DNA of 64,000 bases from Elephas maximus indicus. Lineage: Eukaryota > Chordata > Mammalia > Proboscidea > Elephantidae. The notes below the pieces were generated by a model that was given only the letters and a program-made list of their open reading frames with translations, was not told the DNA's origin and did no database searches. Numbering within the stretch: the first letter of the stretch is position 1; the number at the start of each line of letters is the position of its first letter. The stretch spans positions 85,926,721 through 85,990,720 of the forward strand of contig NC_064830.1 in assembly GCF_024166365.1 (NCBI RefSeq), written 5' to 3'. The position numbers and the translations under genes were made by a program. Shown piece by piece: positions 44,450 to 55,905 of the stretch.

Positions 44450-47400
44450 CCCTCCCCCTCTTATCCCTAGTACCATCAAAGAATTTTTTTTCCCTGTGTG
44501 TAAACTTTTTGTTTTTTTCTTTTTTAATAGTAGTGGTTTCATACGATATTTGTTCTCTTGTGATTGACTTATTTAACTTGGTATAATGCCATCCAAACTC
44601 ACCCATGTTGTGAGAGGTTTTGTAGATTCATCATTATTCTTTATTGTTGGGTAAGATTCCATTACATGTATGTACCACAGTTTGTGTATCCATTCATCCT
44701 TTGATGGGGCCTTAGGTTGTTTCCATCTTTTTGCTATTGTGAATAATGCTGCAATGAACATGGGTGTGCACATGTCTATTCGTGTGATGGTTCTTATTTC
44801 CTTAGGGTATATATCTAGGAGTGAGTTGCTGGATCATACAGTATTTCTATTTCTAGCTTTTTAAGGAAGTGCCATACTGTTTTCCATAGTGTTGTATCAT
44901 TTTACATTCCCACCAGCAGTGTATAAGAGTTCAAGTCTCTCCGCAACCTTGGCAACATTTGTTATTTTGTGTTTTTTTGATTAGTGCCTGTTATGGATTG
45001 AATCGTGTGCCCTCCAAAATGTGTGTCAACTTGCTAGTCCGTGATTCCCAGTATTGTGTGATTGTCCACCATTTTGTCATCTGATGTAATTTTCCTACGT
45101 GTTGTAAATCCTTCCTCTATGATGTCAATAGGTGGGATTAGTGGCAGTTATGCTAATGAGGCAGGACTCAATTTACAAGATCAGGTTGTGTCTTAAGTCA
45201 ATCTCTTTTGAGATATAAGAGAGGAATGAACAGAGAGTCATGGGAGTCCTCATACCACCAAGAAGCATGAGTTAGGAGAATAGCTTGTCCTTTGGACCCA
45301 AGGTTCCTGCCCTGAGAAGCTCCTTGACCAGGGAAGATTGATGACAAGGACCTTCCCCCAGAGCCAACAGAGAGAGAAAGCCTTCCCCTGGAGCTAGCAC
45401 CCTGAATTCAGACTTCTAGCCTCCTAGACTGTGAGAAAATAAATTTCTCTTTGTTAAAGCCATCCACTTGTATTATTCCTGTTATAGCAGCACTAGATAA
45501 CTAAGACGGTGCCATTATTTTCGAGGTGATAAGGTATCTCATGGTGGTTTTGATTTATATCTTTCTAATAGCTAAGGATGGCGAGCGCTTCTTTATATGT
45601 CTGTTAGCTGCCTGAATGTCTTCTATGGTGAAGTGTCTGTTCAAATCCTTTTTGCTCATTTTTTAATTGAATTGTCTTTTTGTTGCTGAGGTGTTGATGT
45701 TTTCTATGAATTTTAGAGGTTAGTAATCCCTTGTCAGATATATCGTAGCCAAAATTGTTTTCCCAGCCTGTAGGTTTTATTTTTACTCTTTTGGAGAAGT
45801 CTTTCCATGAGCACAAATGGCGGAGGTCCCATTTATCTAGTTCTGCTATTTGTGCATTTTTAGTTATGTTTGGTATTCTATTTATGCAATATATAAAGGC
45901 TCCTAATGTTGACTCAATTTTTCTTTCATGATCTTTATAGTTTTAGGTTTTATATTCAGGGTTTTGATAAATTTTTAGTTAGTTTTTGTGTATGGTGTGA
46001 GGTATGGGTCCTGTTTCATTTTTCTACAGATAGATATACGGTTTTGCCAGCACTATTTGTTAGAGAGGCTCTCTTCCCCATTTAATGGATTTTGGTCCTT
46101 TGTTGAAGATCAGCTGTCCAGAGGTGAATGGATTTACAACTGGGTTCCCAACTCTGTTGCACTGTTCTATGTGTCTCTTGTTGTACCAGTACCAGGCTGT
46201 TTTGTTCTTCTTCATAACACTTTACTTATCCGGGGCCTCTTTCCTTTCCATATAAAGTTAGTGATTAGCTTTCCACCTCATTAAAGAATGCTGTTGGAAT
46301 TTGGACTGGGACTAAATTATATTTATAGGTCACATTGGGTAGTATTGACATTTTCACAATCTTATGTCTTCCTATCCATGAGCATGGAATGTTTTGCATT
46401 CATGTAGGTCTCTTTTTGTTTCTTGTAGTACTGTTTTGTAGTTTTCTTTATATAGGTCTTTTATGTTCCTGGTTATTTATTCCTAAGTTTTTTTATTTAT
46501 TTTATCTTATGGGGGGCTATTATGAATGGTATTGTTTTCCTGATTTACTTTTTGAAGTTCTCTTTGTTGTGTATAGGAATCCAATTGATTTTTCTATGTT
46601 AATCTTATATCCTGCTACTTTGCTGAATCCTTCTATTAGTTCCAGTAGCTTTCTTTTGGAATCTTTGGAATTTTCTATGTATAGGATCATATTATCTGTG
46701 AACAGGGATAGCATTACTTCTTCCTACCAATTTGAATGTCATTTATTTTCCTTGCCTTATTGCTCTAACTAGGACTTTGAGTACAGTGTTGAATAAGAGG
46801 GATGATAAAGGGTATCCTTGTCTAGTTTCTGATGTCAAGGGGAATGCTTTTAGTCTTATCCCTTGAGAATAATACTGGCTGTTGGTTTTGTATAAATGCC
46901 ATTTATTATGTTGAGAAATTTCCCTTCTATTACTATTTTGCCAAGAGTTTTTATCAGCAACAGGTGTTGGACTTTATCAAATGCCTTTTCTGTGTCGATT
47001 GAGATGATCATATATTTTCTTTTGTTTTATTTATTTGGTGGATTACATTGACTGGTATTCTAATTTTGAACTATCCTTGCATACCTGGTATGAATCCCAC
47101 TTGGTCATAATGTATTATTTTTTTGATATGCTGTTGAATTCTATTGCCTAGAATTTTGTTGAGAATTTCTGTATCTGTACTTATAAGGGATAAGATATTG
47201 GTCTCTAATTTCCTTTTTTTGTGGTGTCTTTGCCTGGCTTTGATATCAGGGTTCTGCTGGCTTCATAGAATGAATTTGGTACTATTTCCCTTTTCCAAGC
47301 TCTGAAATAGTTTGAGCAGTATTGGTGTGATGTTGTCTCTGAATGTTTGATAGAATTCTCCAGTGATGCCATCTAGGCCAGGGCTTTTTTTGTTGTTGTG

Positions 47401-48778
47401 AGTTTTTTTTTTTTTTTTTATTACCTCCTCAATTTCTTCTTTGGTTATGGGTCTATTCAGTTTTTCTATCTCAGTTTGTGTTAGTTTAGGCTGATAGTGT
47501 TTTTCGAGAAAATTGTCTATTTCCTCTAAGTTCTCAAATTTGTTGCAGTACAATTTTTCATAGTATTTGTTATGATCCTTTTTATTTCATTTGGTTCTGT
47601 TGTAATGTCACCTATTTAATTTCTTAATTGGGTTATTTTCTTCTTCTCCTGCTTTTCTTTTGACAGTTTGGCCAGTGGTTTGTCAATTTTATTGATCCTT
47701 TCAAAACTTCTGGCCTTGCTGATTCTTTCTATTGTTTTTCTGTTCTCTGTTTCATTTGGTTTTTTCTTCAATATTTATTATCTCCTTTCTTCTGGTGACT
47801 GTGGGCTTCTTTTGCTGCTCTCTATTTGTTCGAGTTGTAGTGCTAATTTTTAATTTTAGCCCTTTATCCTGTTTTGGCATGTGCATTTATTGCTATAAAT
47901 TGACGTCTGGGCACTGCTTTCCTGTGTCCCAAAGGTTTTGGTATGTTGTGTTTTCGTTCACGTTTGATTCTAGGAATTTTTAAAATTTCATCTTTGGTTT
48001 ATTCTACTAACAAGTGGTTTTTAAGTAAGGTGTTGTTCAGTTTTCATGTATTTGATTTTTCCCCCTGCTTTTCCTGTTATTGATTTCTACTTTTATAGTG
48101 TTTTGATCAGATAAAATACTTTGTATTATTTTGATGTTTTGGATTTTATTGTGGGTTGCTTTGTGGCCTAAAATATGATCTATACTGGCGAATGATTCAT
48201 GTGAGTTGGAAAGGAGTGTATACCTGGCTGCTGTTGGGTGGAATGTTCTGTATGTGTCTATAAGTTTGAGTTGGTTGACTGTGGCATTTAAATCGTCTGT
48301 ATCCTTGTTGAGTTTCTTTCTGGTTGTTTGTGCTTTACTGAGAGTGGTGTGTTAAAGTCTCTTACTATTATGGCTGAACTGTCTATTTCTCTTTTGAATG
48401 CTGGTAGAGTTTGTTTTTTGTGTTCTGGACCCCCGTCATTGGGTGCATATATATTTATTATGTTTATGTCCTCTTGGTGGATTGACCCTTTAATCATTAC
48501 ATAATGCTTTAAAATCTGTTTTATCAGAGATAAACATATTCACTCTTGCTCTTTTTGGTTATTCTTTGCTTGATATATTTCTTCCATCCTTTGAGTTTTA
48601 GTTTATTTATGTTTTTGTGTCTAAGGTGTGTTTCTTTTAGACAGCATATTGATGGGTCATGGTTTTCTTCCTTTCTTTTTTTTTTAATCCATCCTGCCGC
48701 TCTCTGTCTCTTTACTGGTGCATTTAAGCTATTTACATTCAGTGTAATTATTGATATGTATGAATTTACCGATGTCAT
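44450..48778 (-). pseudogene. L1 ORF2 remnant split by LTR
   Basis: Recognisable domains from the start (MTSVNSYISIITLNVNSLNA at 48778): endonuclease with SICCLKETHL and DFNTPL; linker YCNKFENLEEIDNFLEKHYQ; RT with [19 protein letters not shown] in place of FADDMI near 46714; and the C-terminal block AKRWKQPKAPSKDEWIHKLW near 44720. Many stops and frameshifts, plus the 520-bp LTR. Limits are approximate. Confidence 0.82.
44989..45508 (+). mobile_element. Solo LTR (MaLR/ERVL-like) with 5-bp TSD
   Basis: A 520-bp unit starting TGTTATGGATTGAATCGTG and ending CACTAGATAACTAAGACG (terminal CA mutated to CG), with GAGAAAATAAATTTC as the poly(A) signal region near the 3' end. Flanks GTGCC at 44984-44988 and 45509-45513 are a 5-bp duplication, typical of ERVL/MaLR integration. 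The L1 text continues on both sides. The exact subfamily is not identified. Confidence 0.85.
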
Positions 48779-49224
48779 TTTGTTGTGCTTTCTTTGTGGT
48801 GTTGATAGTTTCTTTGTTCTGCTTAATTTTCTGTGCTGAGTTTCTTTTGTTTGTGAATTTTCTTCTCATTTCTTTTATTGTTGTTGATTTTGTGTTTACT
48901 GAATGTTTATGTTTTTCTTCTTTTTTATTTTGGTAGGTAGGTTTGTCAACTTTCTTTGTGGTTACCTTGAAATTTAACTTCATCTTCCTAGGTTTAAAGC
49001 AGTCATCTGTTTCTTGATATCACCTTGACTTCCTCTCCATATGAAAGTTCTGTAACTTACAGCATTTAGTCCCCCTTTTTGTTTTGACTTTGTCATCATT
49101 TACAGATTGACATCTCTAGTTCCCTCTTTTCAGTCTTTTAGCTTTGTTTTACTTTTGAGAATTCTTTATCTGGGTTGGTATCTGGCTGATGCTGTCCTGT
49201 GTCCTAAGCTCAGGTTGTTGTCTG

Positions 49225-50199
49225 ATCTTGTTGGTTCTCTGTCCGAAGGACTCCTTTTAATATTTCTTGTAAGTTTGGTCTGGTTTTTACAAATTCCCTT
49301 AATTTCTGTTCATCTGGAAATGTCCTAATTTCACCATCATATTTTGGTTGGCGATATTTTTCTTTCAAGGTTTTATATATGTCATCCTAATGCTTTCTTG
49401 CCTTCATGGTTTCTGCTGAGTAATCAGAGCTTAGTCTTATTGGTTCCTCTTTGTAGGTGACTTTTCATTTTTCCTGAGCTGCTCTCAGTATTCTTTGTTT
49501 TTGGTTTTGGCAAGTTTGATTATGATATGTCATGGTGATTTTCTTCTGGAGTCTATCCTGCATGCTGTTCATTGAGCTTCTCGCATGGATACCTTCTCGT
49601 CTTACATTATATTAGGAAAGTTTTCTGCCAGCAAATCTTTGACAATTCTCTCTCTGCGTGTATGTTTTGCCTCCTTCTGTTCTGGAATTCCCATCACGTG
49701 TAAATTTTTTCTCTTGATAGTATCCCACGTAATTCTTAGGCTTCATCCATTTTTCTTCATTCTTTTTTTCTGATTTTTCCTCAAACAAATTGGTGTTAAG
49801 AGATTTGTCCTCTATTTCACAGATTGGATTCTGTCTTCCATTGATTCAATTTTGCTCCTGTGTCCTTCTATTGAGTTGTCTATTTCTGATATTTTATTTT
49901 TAATCTTTTAGATTTTTAGTTGCTTTTTTTTTATGGTTTCTAAATGTCTATTTTGTCATTTTTGTTCTTGTATTGTTTTCCTGAATTCTTCAATTGTTTT
50001 TCCATGTTTTCTTGATTTCGTCTGTGTTTTCACCGATCTCTTGAACCCTATACTCTAGTCTTTTGCATTCCTTATCAGGTAGCTCCATTACCATTTCTTC
50101 CTCCAGGAGGTTTTCTGGTTCTTTATTTTGGTTAATTGCTGGATCCCTCCTGTCCTGCTTCTTTATGTGATTTGATACTGTCTGTTGTCTCTGAGGCAT
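49225..50199 (-). pseudogene. L1 ORF1 remnant
   Basis: It starts MPQRQQTVSNHIKKQDRRDP at 50199, parallel to the ORF1 start of the younger L1 at 3684. A degraded coiled coil and RRM-like region follow, with many stops. The end near 49225 is inferred from the matching ...TENQ-type terminus. Confidence 0.7.
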
Positions 50200-50752
50200 T
50201 AAGATGTTATTATATTTATGTATTTATTGTATGTTTATTTGCTGCATCCTGATTTTTGTTTCATTTTGATATATCCGAGTAGGTGGGGCACCCGTGCTAC
50301 TCTGGTCACTAGCCTAGCCACACTGGAGCTCTCTCCACTTGTCTCTGGGTGGGTGGAGCAGTGGCTAGGTATGTGAACATGGGTCTCTGTTGGTGTTGTG
50401 GGGTGGCCGAGGATGTAGCTGGCATTATTGGTGAGGTGATGTGTCGGTATGGCCGGTCACCTGGGTGTGGTTGCAGGGAGCGTTCTCATTGGTCATTGGG
50501 TTGGGTGTTGTATGTGCACACTGCTGGCCGCTGGGTGGTCAGGGCTTGGGTCGCTGGTCACCGAGTAGGTGGTACAGAAACTCTCACTGAAGGTTCCAGG
50601 CAGGTAGGGCTGCGTGGGAGTAGTTGGAACGGACACAAGCATCCATTTACAGGGGAGGTGGTGCAGAGGCCTAGGCGGGGGGGATGCCATCAGTCCACAG
50701 TTGCCCACTAGGAATGTGTGCCCCTGTCTGCTAGAGTGCTCCACAGGGGAGG

Positions 50753-51055
50753 GTGTGCCACAGGGCCTCAAGTCCCCAAAGCAGGTGGCTGGATGGAGTA
50801 GGAGGTGCCACTGCTCTGCAGGCCCCTGGCACGGGTTGCTGGGTGTTAGAGTGGGTGCCTCTGGTTTGTGAGCTCTTGGTGCCAGTGACGGGGCAGAGCT
50901 GCAGGTGTCAGTGGTCTGTGGGTCCCCACTGTGGGCAGCTGGCTGTAGGAGCAGGTGCTGCAGGTCCTCAGGCCCCTCGCTCAGTTGGCTGGGCAGAAGA
51001 GGGGGTGCTGCTGGTCCCTGGGCTCCCAGTGCTGGAGACCAGGTGGAGAAGTGGG
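50753..51055. repeat. 50-bp-period GC-rich tandem array (L1 5' end)
   Basis: Related units begin at 50803, 50853, 50903, 50953 and 51003, each with (A/G)GGTG(C/T)C or GGTGCTG followed 8-15 bases later by CTG(T/C)(G/A)GG-type text; a weaker unit lies near 50753. The spacing is exactly 50 bp across five units despite base divergence. The position upstream of ORF1 suggests the L1 5' UTR/promoter. Confidence 0.7.
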
Positions 51056-51225
51056 TTGATGAAAAGGACCTTCCCCTTGAGCTGACAGAGAGTGAAAGTC
51101 TTCCCCTGGAGCTGGCACCTTGAATTCAGACTTCTAACCTCCTAAACTTTGAGAAAATAAATTTCTGTTTGTTAAAGCCATCCACTTGTGGTATTTCTGT
51201 TATAGCTACACTAGATACTAAGACA
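51056..51225 (+). mobile_element. 3' half of the same LTR family as 44989-45508
   Basis: Matches the last ~170 bp of that LTR (AAGGACCTTCCC, GAATTCAGACTTCTAACCTCC, GAGAAAATAAATTTCTG, ending CTAAGACA with the intact CA). It directly abuts the L1 5' end at 51055. Its 5' half is missing. Confidence 0.8.
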
Positions 51226-51774
51226 GGAAAAAAAAATTAAGTTAGATCCAGTGTAAAACTGTGTATCAAAATAAATTCACATGATTTGAACATTTAAATG
51301 TAGAAAATAAACCAAAAATATACAATGTAGATGAATATTTACATATTTTGTTTGGCAGAGTTCTTTTTCCACTAAAGGTATTAACTGTAAAATAGACTAC
51401 CTAAAAAAACAAAAAATAAATAAAGTTAAAAACATTAAAAACATAGTTTATTGGTAAAGACAAATTGGTAATTCAACATTTGGAATATACATGATATAGT
51501 AAAAAAACTGATATCCTTAATACATAAGAGGCATTTATAAATTAGTAGGAAATGTCAACTAAGCAATAGGAAGCTGATAAAATACAATTAAGCATGCAAA
51601 TCACAAAAAATATATGAACTACAAATAAATATAAACAAATGTTTGGCTATTATCTTCACTTCCTTACTTCTTGGCTTTATTCTTTTGCTCTCTTTCTAGC
51701 TTCTTGAGTTGAACATGCAAGTCATTTATTTTCAATTTTTTAATCTTTATAAGTATATTCGAAGCTATAATCTT
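51226..51774. other. Intergenic, AT-rich, no gene seen
   Basis: No gene or repeat family recognised. Confidence 0.5.
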
Positions 51775-52146
51775 TCTTTGTGGTTGTGAGTTGCCCTTGA
51801 GTTGGCTGTGACTCATGGTGACCTTATACATAACAAAACAAAATGTTGCCAGGTCCTGCACCATTTTCATGATTGTTGGTATTTTTGAGTCCATTGTTGT
51901 GGCTATTTGACAATCCATCTACCTCATTGAGGGTTTCCCTCATTTTTGATGACCCTCTACTTTACCAAATGTAATGTCCTTTTCTGATAATTGGTCTTTC
52001 CTATTGATGTGTCCAGAGTGAGAAGTCTTGCTATCCTCCCATCTAAGGGGCATTGTGGTTATATTTCTTATAAGACTGATTTGTTCCTTCTTCTGGCAGC
52101 CCACAGTATATTCAATATTCTTTGCCAGCACCACAATTCCAGTGCA
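51775..52146 (-). mobile_element. RTE 3' end, antisense, diverged
   Basis: The complement of the RTE tail (TGCCCTTGAGTTGGCTGTGA...) through the C-terminal coding region to CACCACAATTCCAGTGCATC. Heavily mutated. Confidence 0.8.
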
Positions 52147-52153
52147 TCAATTC

Positions 52154-52752
52154 CATCCAATACATTTTGTTGATCCACAATCAACACCTATAGAAGTTGC
52201 TGTCAAAAATCAAACAATGTATTGCTTTGGGAAAATCTGTTGCAAAAGACCTGTTTAAAGTGTTGAAAAACAAAGATGTCACTTTGAGGACTAAGGCGTG
52301 CCTAATCCAAGCCATGGTATTTTCAATTGCGTCATATGCTAGTGAAACTGGGCAATGAATAAGGAAGACTGAAGAAGAATTGGTGCCTTTGAATTACCGT
52401 GTTGGTGAAGAATATTGCATATACCATGGGCTGCCAGAAGAATGAACAAATCTGCCTTGGAAGAAGTGCAACCAGAATGCTCCTTAGAAGGGAGGATGGT
52501 GAGACTTCATCTCACGTACTTTGGACATGTTATCAGAAGAGACCAGTCCCTGGAGAATGACATCATGCTCGGTAAAGTAGAGGGTCTGTGAAAAAGGGGA
52601 AGACCCTCAGTGAGATAGATTGACACAGTGGCTGCAACAACGGGCTCAAACATAGCAAGGATTGTGAGGACTGTACAGGTCCAGGCAGTGTTTTGTTCTG
52701 TTGTACGTAGGGTCGCTATGAGTTGAAACCGACTTGACAGCACCTAACAACA
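52154..52752 (+). mobile_element. RTE 3' fragment, sense
   Basis: Starts in the same coding region as the fragment at 40004 (CATTTTGTTGATCCACAATC) and runs through to the tail GACTTGACAGCACCTAACAACAA. It forms an inverted pair with the antisense fragment immediately to its left. Confidence 0.88.
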
Positions 52753-52897
52753 AATTTCCTAATTTCGAATATAAACCTAAACCAAAAAAAAAAAATTCCC
52801 ATATAAGCTCCTTTTTAATGCAAGTTCAAATATGATGATGGCCATTATTATTAATAAAATATTTTATGCCTTTTACAAGTATTAAATGTCCCTCTTT

Positions 52898-53111
52898 AGA
52901 AGCCCTGGTGGCACAATGGTTAAGTGCTCAGCCGCTAACCAAAAGGTCTGTGGTTTGAACCCACCAGCCACTCTGCATTAGAGAAAAGATATGGCAGTTT
53001 GCTTCTGTAAATACAGCGTTGGAAACTTTATGGGGCAGCTCTACTCTGTCCTATAGGGTTGCTATGAGTCGGAATTGACTTGATTGCAGTGGGTTTGGTT
53101 TGGTTTGACTA
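52898..53111 (+). mobile_element. AfroSINE, long subtype, with 9-bp TSD
   Basis: Head AGAAGCCCTGGTGGCACAATG, internal GATATGGCAGTTTGCTTC, tail GAGTCGGAATTGACTTGATTGC. Flanks TCCCTCTTT at 52889-52897 and 53112-53120. Confidence 0.93.
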
Positions 53112-53120
53112 TCCCTCTTT

Positions 53121-54189
53121 GTCACCATGTTGATTTTGTCTGAGAGTTTATCTCCAGATTTCCATCGATACGGTTTTTTTTTTTTTTTTTTTTGTAGAAG
53201 ACAAATTGGGGGAAAATACATTTGCAATATGAGATAGGATTCCGTCAACACTGCTAGGGATTAAAAAAAATTTTTTTTTTAATAATGGACTTTCTAATCT
53301 GTCATTTATCCAACTTTGTGAAAGGGCATTCTAATATTGGTTTACTGAAATCATTTGGGCCAACAGCAAAAAGAAACTGACAATATGTATTTTTCAATTA
53401 CTCAAGACAGACTAGGTTGTGTTGTGGTAACACATAACCCCTAAATCCCAGGAATTAAAAACAAGGCAAGTTGATTTCTCAGTCTTGCCACATGACATCA
53501 GGGCCGCATCTATGTGGTCCTTCTCAGAGATGGAGGCTAAGAGAGGTACGACTTCCTCCTGTAATTGTCAGGTAGGGAAATAGAATGTGGCAAACTTCCC
53601 ACTGTCTCCTAAAGCTTCAGTCTGGAAGCGATGCACCTTCTGCTTATGTTTTGTTAGCCAAAGCAAGTCACATCGTCACACCTAACTTTAAGGGGCCAAG
53701 GAAGCATGTCCCTACCATGTTCCCACAAAAGAGAACTGACAACATTTGGTAAATAGCAGTACGCTGACTGCCATACGCTCCATGGTCCTTTTACAAGCCT
53801 ATTTTCTGCTTTTTGTTTGCTTATTGATTTTAAAAATTTTCTTCAGTTATCATCAATCTTTCCAGTAAATTTCTTTATAACAAGCACACATACACACACA
53901 CACGCACACACACACAAATTGAAGTTAGGCAGAGTTAGTTTCTGCTGCTTAAAAATACTTTGAGAGTCATTAGATGTGGCATCGTATTATAAAGCTATGA
54001 ACTGAGCTGCTTAGAAACTGCACTTAAGCTTCCACATTGGCTGGGTTTAAAGAAAAGGTACACACATATTTTTCAAGGATAATATTTTAACAGGAAAAGA
54101 AACAGGGCATGGCATGAGCCCATATTAACATCCAAATAACTATTGGTAGCCACCATATATCAAGCATGGAGTCAGGTATTTTTTGCATG
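53121..54189. other. Intergenic with an ancient unassigned repeat (about 53400-53770)
   Basis: T18 lies at 53175-53193. The stretch 53400-53770 (GACAGACTAGGTTGTGTTGTGG, GCCAAAGCAAGTCACATCGTC) looks like the same old family as 20398-20900. A short CA tract is near 53890-53915. No gene seen. Confidence 0.45.
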
Positions 54190-54320
54190 TGCTAATTTAA
54201 TTTCACTCTTTATGACAACAAGTTGAGGTGAGTTTTATTATCTACAATCTATAGATGCAAAAATTGAGGCTCAGGGAGGTGAAATGACCTGTCCATAAGA
54301 CACGCAGCTAGCAGATGACA
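54190..54320 (-). mobile_element. MIR-like SINE remnant, antisense
   Basis: AATTGAGGCTCAGGGAGGTGAAATG and ACACGCAGCTAGCAGATGACA are the complement of the MIR core (cf. ...GAGGAAACTGAGGCACAGAG). Confidence 0.7.
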
Positions 54321-54423
54321 GCTTTGTTTTAACTCTAAAAAAAAAAAAAAAATTTTTTTTTTTTTTTTAACCATCTGATAATACAGAGGTGAAACCAAAT
54401 AATACAATGTCTGTATTTGGATA

Positions 54424-54595
54424 GGAGCCCTGGTGGTGCAGTGGTTAAGAGCTCGGCTGCTAACCAAAAGGTTGGCAGTTCAAATCCACCAGCTGGTCTT
54501 TGGAAACCCTATGGGGCAGTTCTACTCTGTCCTACGGGGTTGCTATGATTCGGAATCAACTTGATGGCAACAGGTTTTTTTTTTTTTTTTTTTAA
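54424..54595 (+). mobile_element. AfroSINE with 10-bp TSD and T-rich tail
   Basis: The best-preserved short-subtype copy: head GGAGCCCTGGTGGTGCAGTG, GGCTGCTAACCAAAAGGTTGG, B box AGTTCAAATCC, tail TTCGGAATCAACTTGATGGC followed by a T run. Flanks TATTTGGATA at 54414-54423 and 54596-54605. Confidence 0.95.
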
Positions 54596-54605
54596 TATTT
54601 GGATA

Positions 54606-55114
54606 ACATGCTTTGTTCGGTTTGGCAGGACCTTGAGGCACACGAAAAAGTGGGCGCCGACCTGGAGTGCCAAGATGAGGAGGGTGGAGTTTGTTAGTTA
54701 GGCAGGTTTCTGAGTCAGGGAGGGCATCAGTAGAGGTATATCTGAGAAACACTGATCTGCTATTGTCTAGGATGAACAGAAACGAGGCACAGCGGAGGCC
54801 TGGCTAATTGGAGGAATACTGTACAAACCCAGATAGGCCTGAACAAGCATGGGTGCGGGCAGTGGAAAGGCAAAACATTTCTGTTTAGTCTCCAGATCTA
54901 TTGGGAATTATTGAGTGAAGTTTGTCTTCCCTATGTAGATAGCTTGTACTTTTCATTGGCGGTTTCTCAAGAACTTGCCCCTAGAACCAGCCTGGATCAA
55001 GCTTAGAAAAAAAAAACAAAAAAACGCATAAGTGAGAAATCAACAAAACGCCCATTCGAAAACAACACCTCCTTCCTATCATTTGTGGGACATGATATTT
55101 AACTAATTCTCCTT
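54606..55114. other. Intergenic, no gene seen
   Basis: No motif or repeat recognised beyond an A-rich patch near 55005-55025. Confidence 0.5.
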
Positions 55115-55665
55115 AAGATTTTTTCCTTTTTTTTTTTTACTTTAGATGAAGGTTTACAGAACAAGCTTCACGTTAAACAATTAGTGCACATAACGTTTTG
55201 TGACATTGGTTGCCAACCCCATGACATGTCAACATTCTCCCCTTCTTGACTTTGGGTTCCCTATTACCAGCTTTCCTGTCCCCTCCTGCCTTCTCGTCCT
55301 CATCCCTGGGCTGCTGTGCCCATTTAGTTTTGTTTTGTTTTATGGACTTGTCTAATCTTTGGGTGAAGGGTGAACCTCAGGAGCAACTTCAGGACTGAGC
55401 TAAAAGGGTGTCTGGGGGCCATACTCTCGGGGTTGCTCCGGCCTCTGTCAGACCAGTAAGTCTGTTCTTTTTTGTGAGTTAGAATTTTGTTCTGCATTTT
55501 TCTTCAGTTCTGTCTGGGACCCTCTATCGTGATCCCTGTCAGAGCAGCCAGTGGTGGTAGCCGGGCACCATCTAGTTGTGCTGGACTCAGTCTGGTGGAG
55601 GCTATAGTGCTTGTGACCCATTAGTCATTTGAACTAACCTTTCCTCAAGAGTCTCTTATTAATGT
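55115..55665 (-). mobile_element. L1 3' UTR fragment, antisense
   Basis: A T-rich start then the complement of the afrotherian L1 3' UTR (AAGGTTTACAGAACAAGCTTC, TGGTTGCCAACCCCATG, CCTCTGTCAGACCAGTAAG), parallel to 43290-43850 in the long L1. 5'-truncated. Confidence 0.85.
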
Positions 55666-55686
55666 GTGACTATTTGGGGGTAGGGA

Positions 55687-55905
55687 GTTCCTGGGTGGTA
55701 CAAATGGTTAACATACTTGGTTGCTAACCAAAAGGATGGCAGTTGGACTCCACCCAGAGGTACCTTTGAAGAAAGGCCCAGTGTGATCGACTTCTGAAAA
55801 GTCAGCCATTGAAAACCCTGTGGAGCACAGTTCTGCTCTAACACATGTGGCTTGCCATGAGTCGGAACTGACTTGAGGCCAACTGTTTCTTTTTTTTTTT
55901 TTAAC
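55687..55905 (+). mobile_element. AfroSINE-related copy, diverged long subtype
   Basis: Head GAGTTCCTGGGTGGTACAAATG, GGTTGCTAACCAAAAGGATGG, internal CTTCTGAAAAGTCAGCC, tail GAGTCGGAACTGACTTGAGGCC then T11. Target-site duplication uncertain. Confidence 0.8.

Larger units (their letters stand above)
43258..51055 (-). mobile_element. Old near-full-length L1 with solo LTR inside
   Basis: In minus orientation: 5' UTR with a 50-bp tandem array (51055-50200), ORF1 (50199 to about 49225), spacer, ORF2 (48778 to about 44450, interrupted by the LTR at 44989-45508), then a 3' UTR of about 1.2 kb and an A/AAT-rich tail at 43258-43283. Order and 3' UTR match the afrotherian L1 copies at 27373 and 55115. 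It is more diverged than the L1 at 1-3913. Confidence 0.9.

Noticed and set aside
50349..51123. Several 70-120-codon plus-strand frames
   Set aside because: They fall in the GC-rich 50-bp tandem array at the L1 5' end; repeat-driven open frames in more than one phase.
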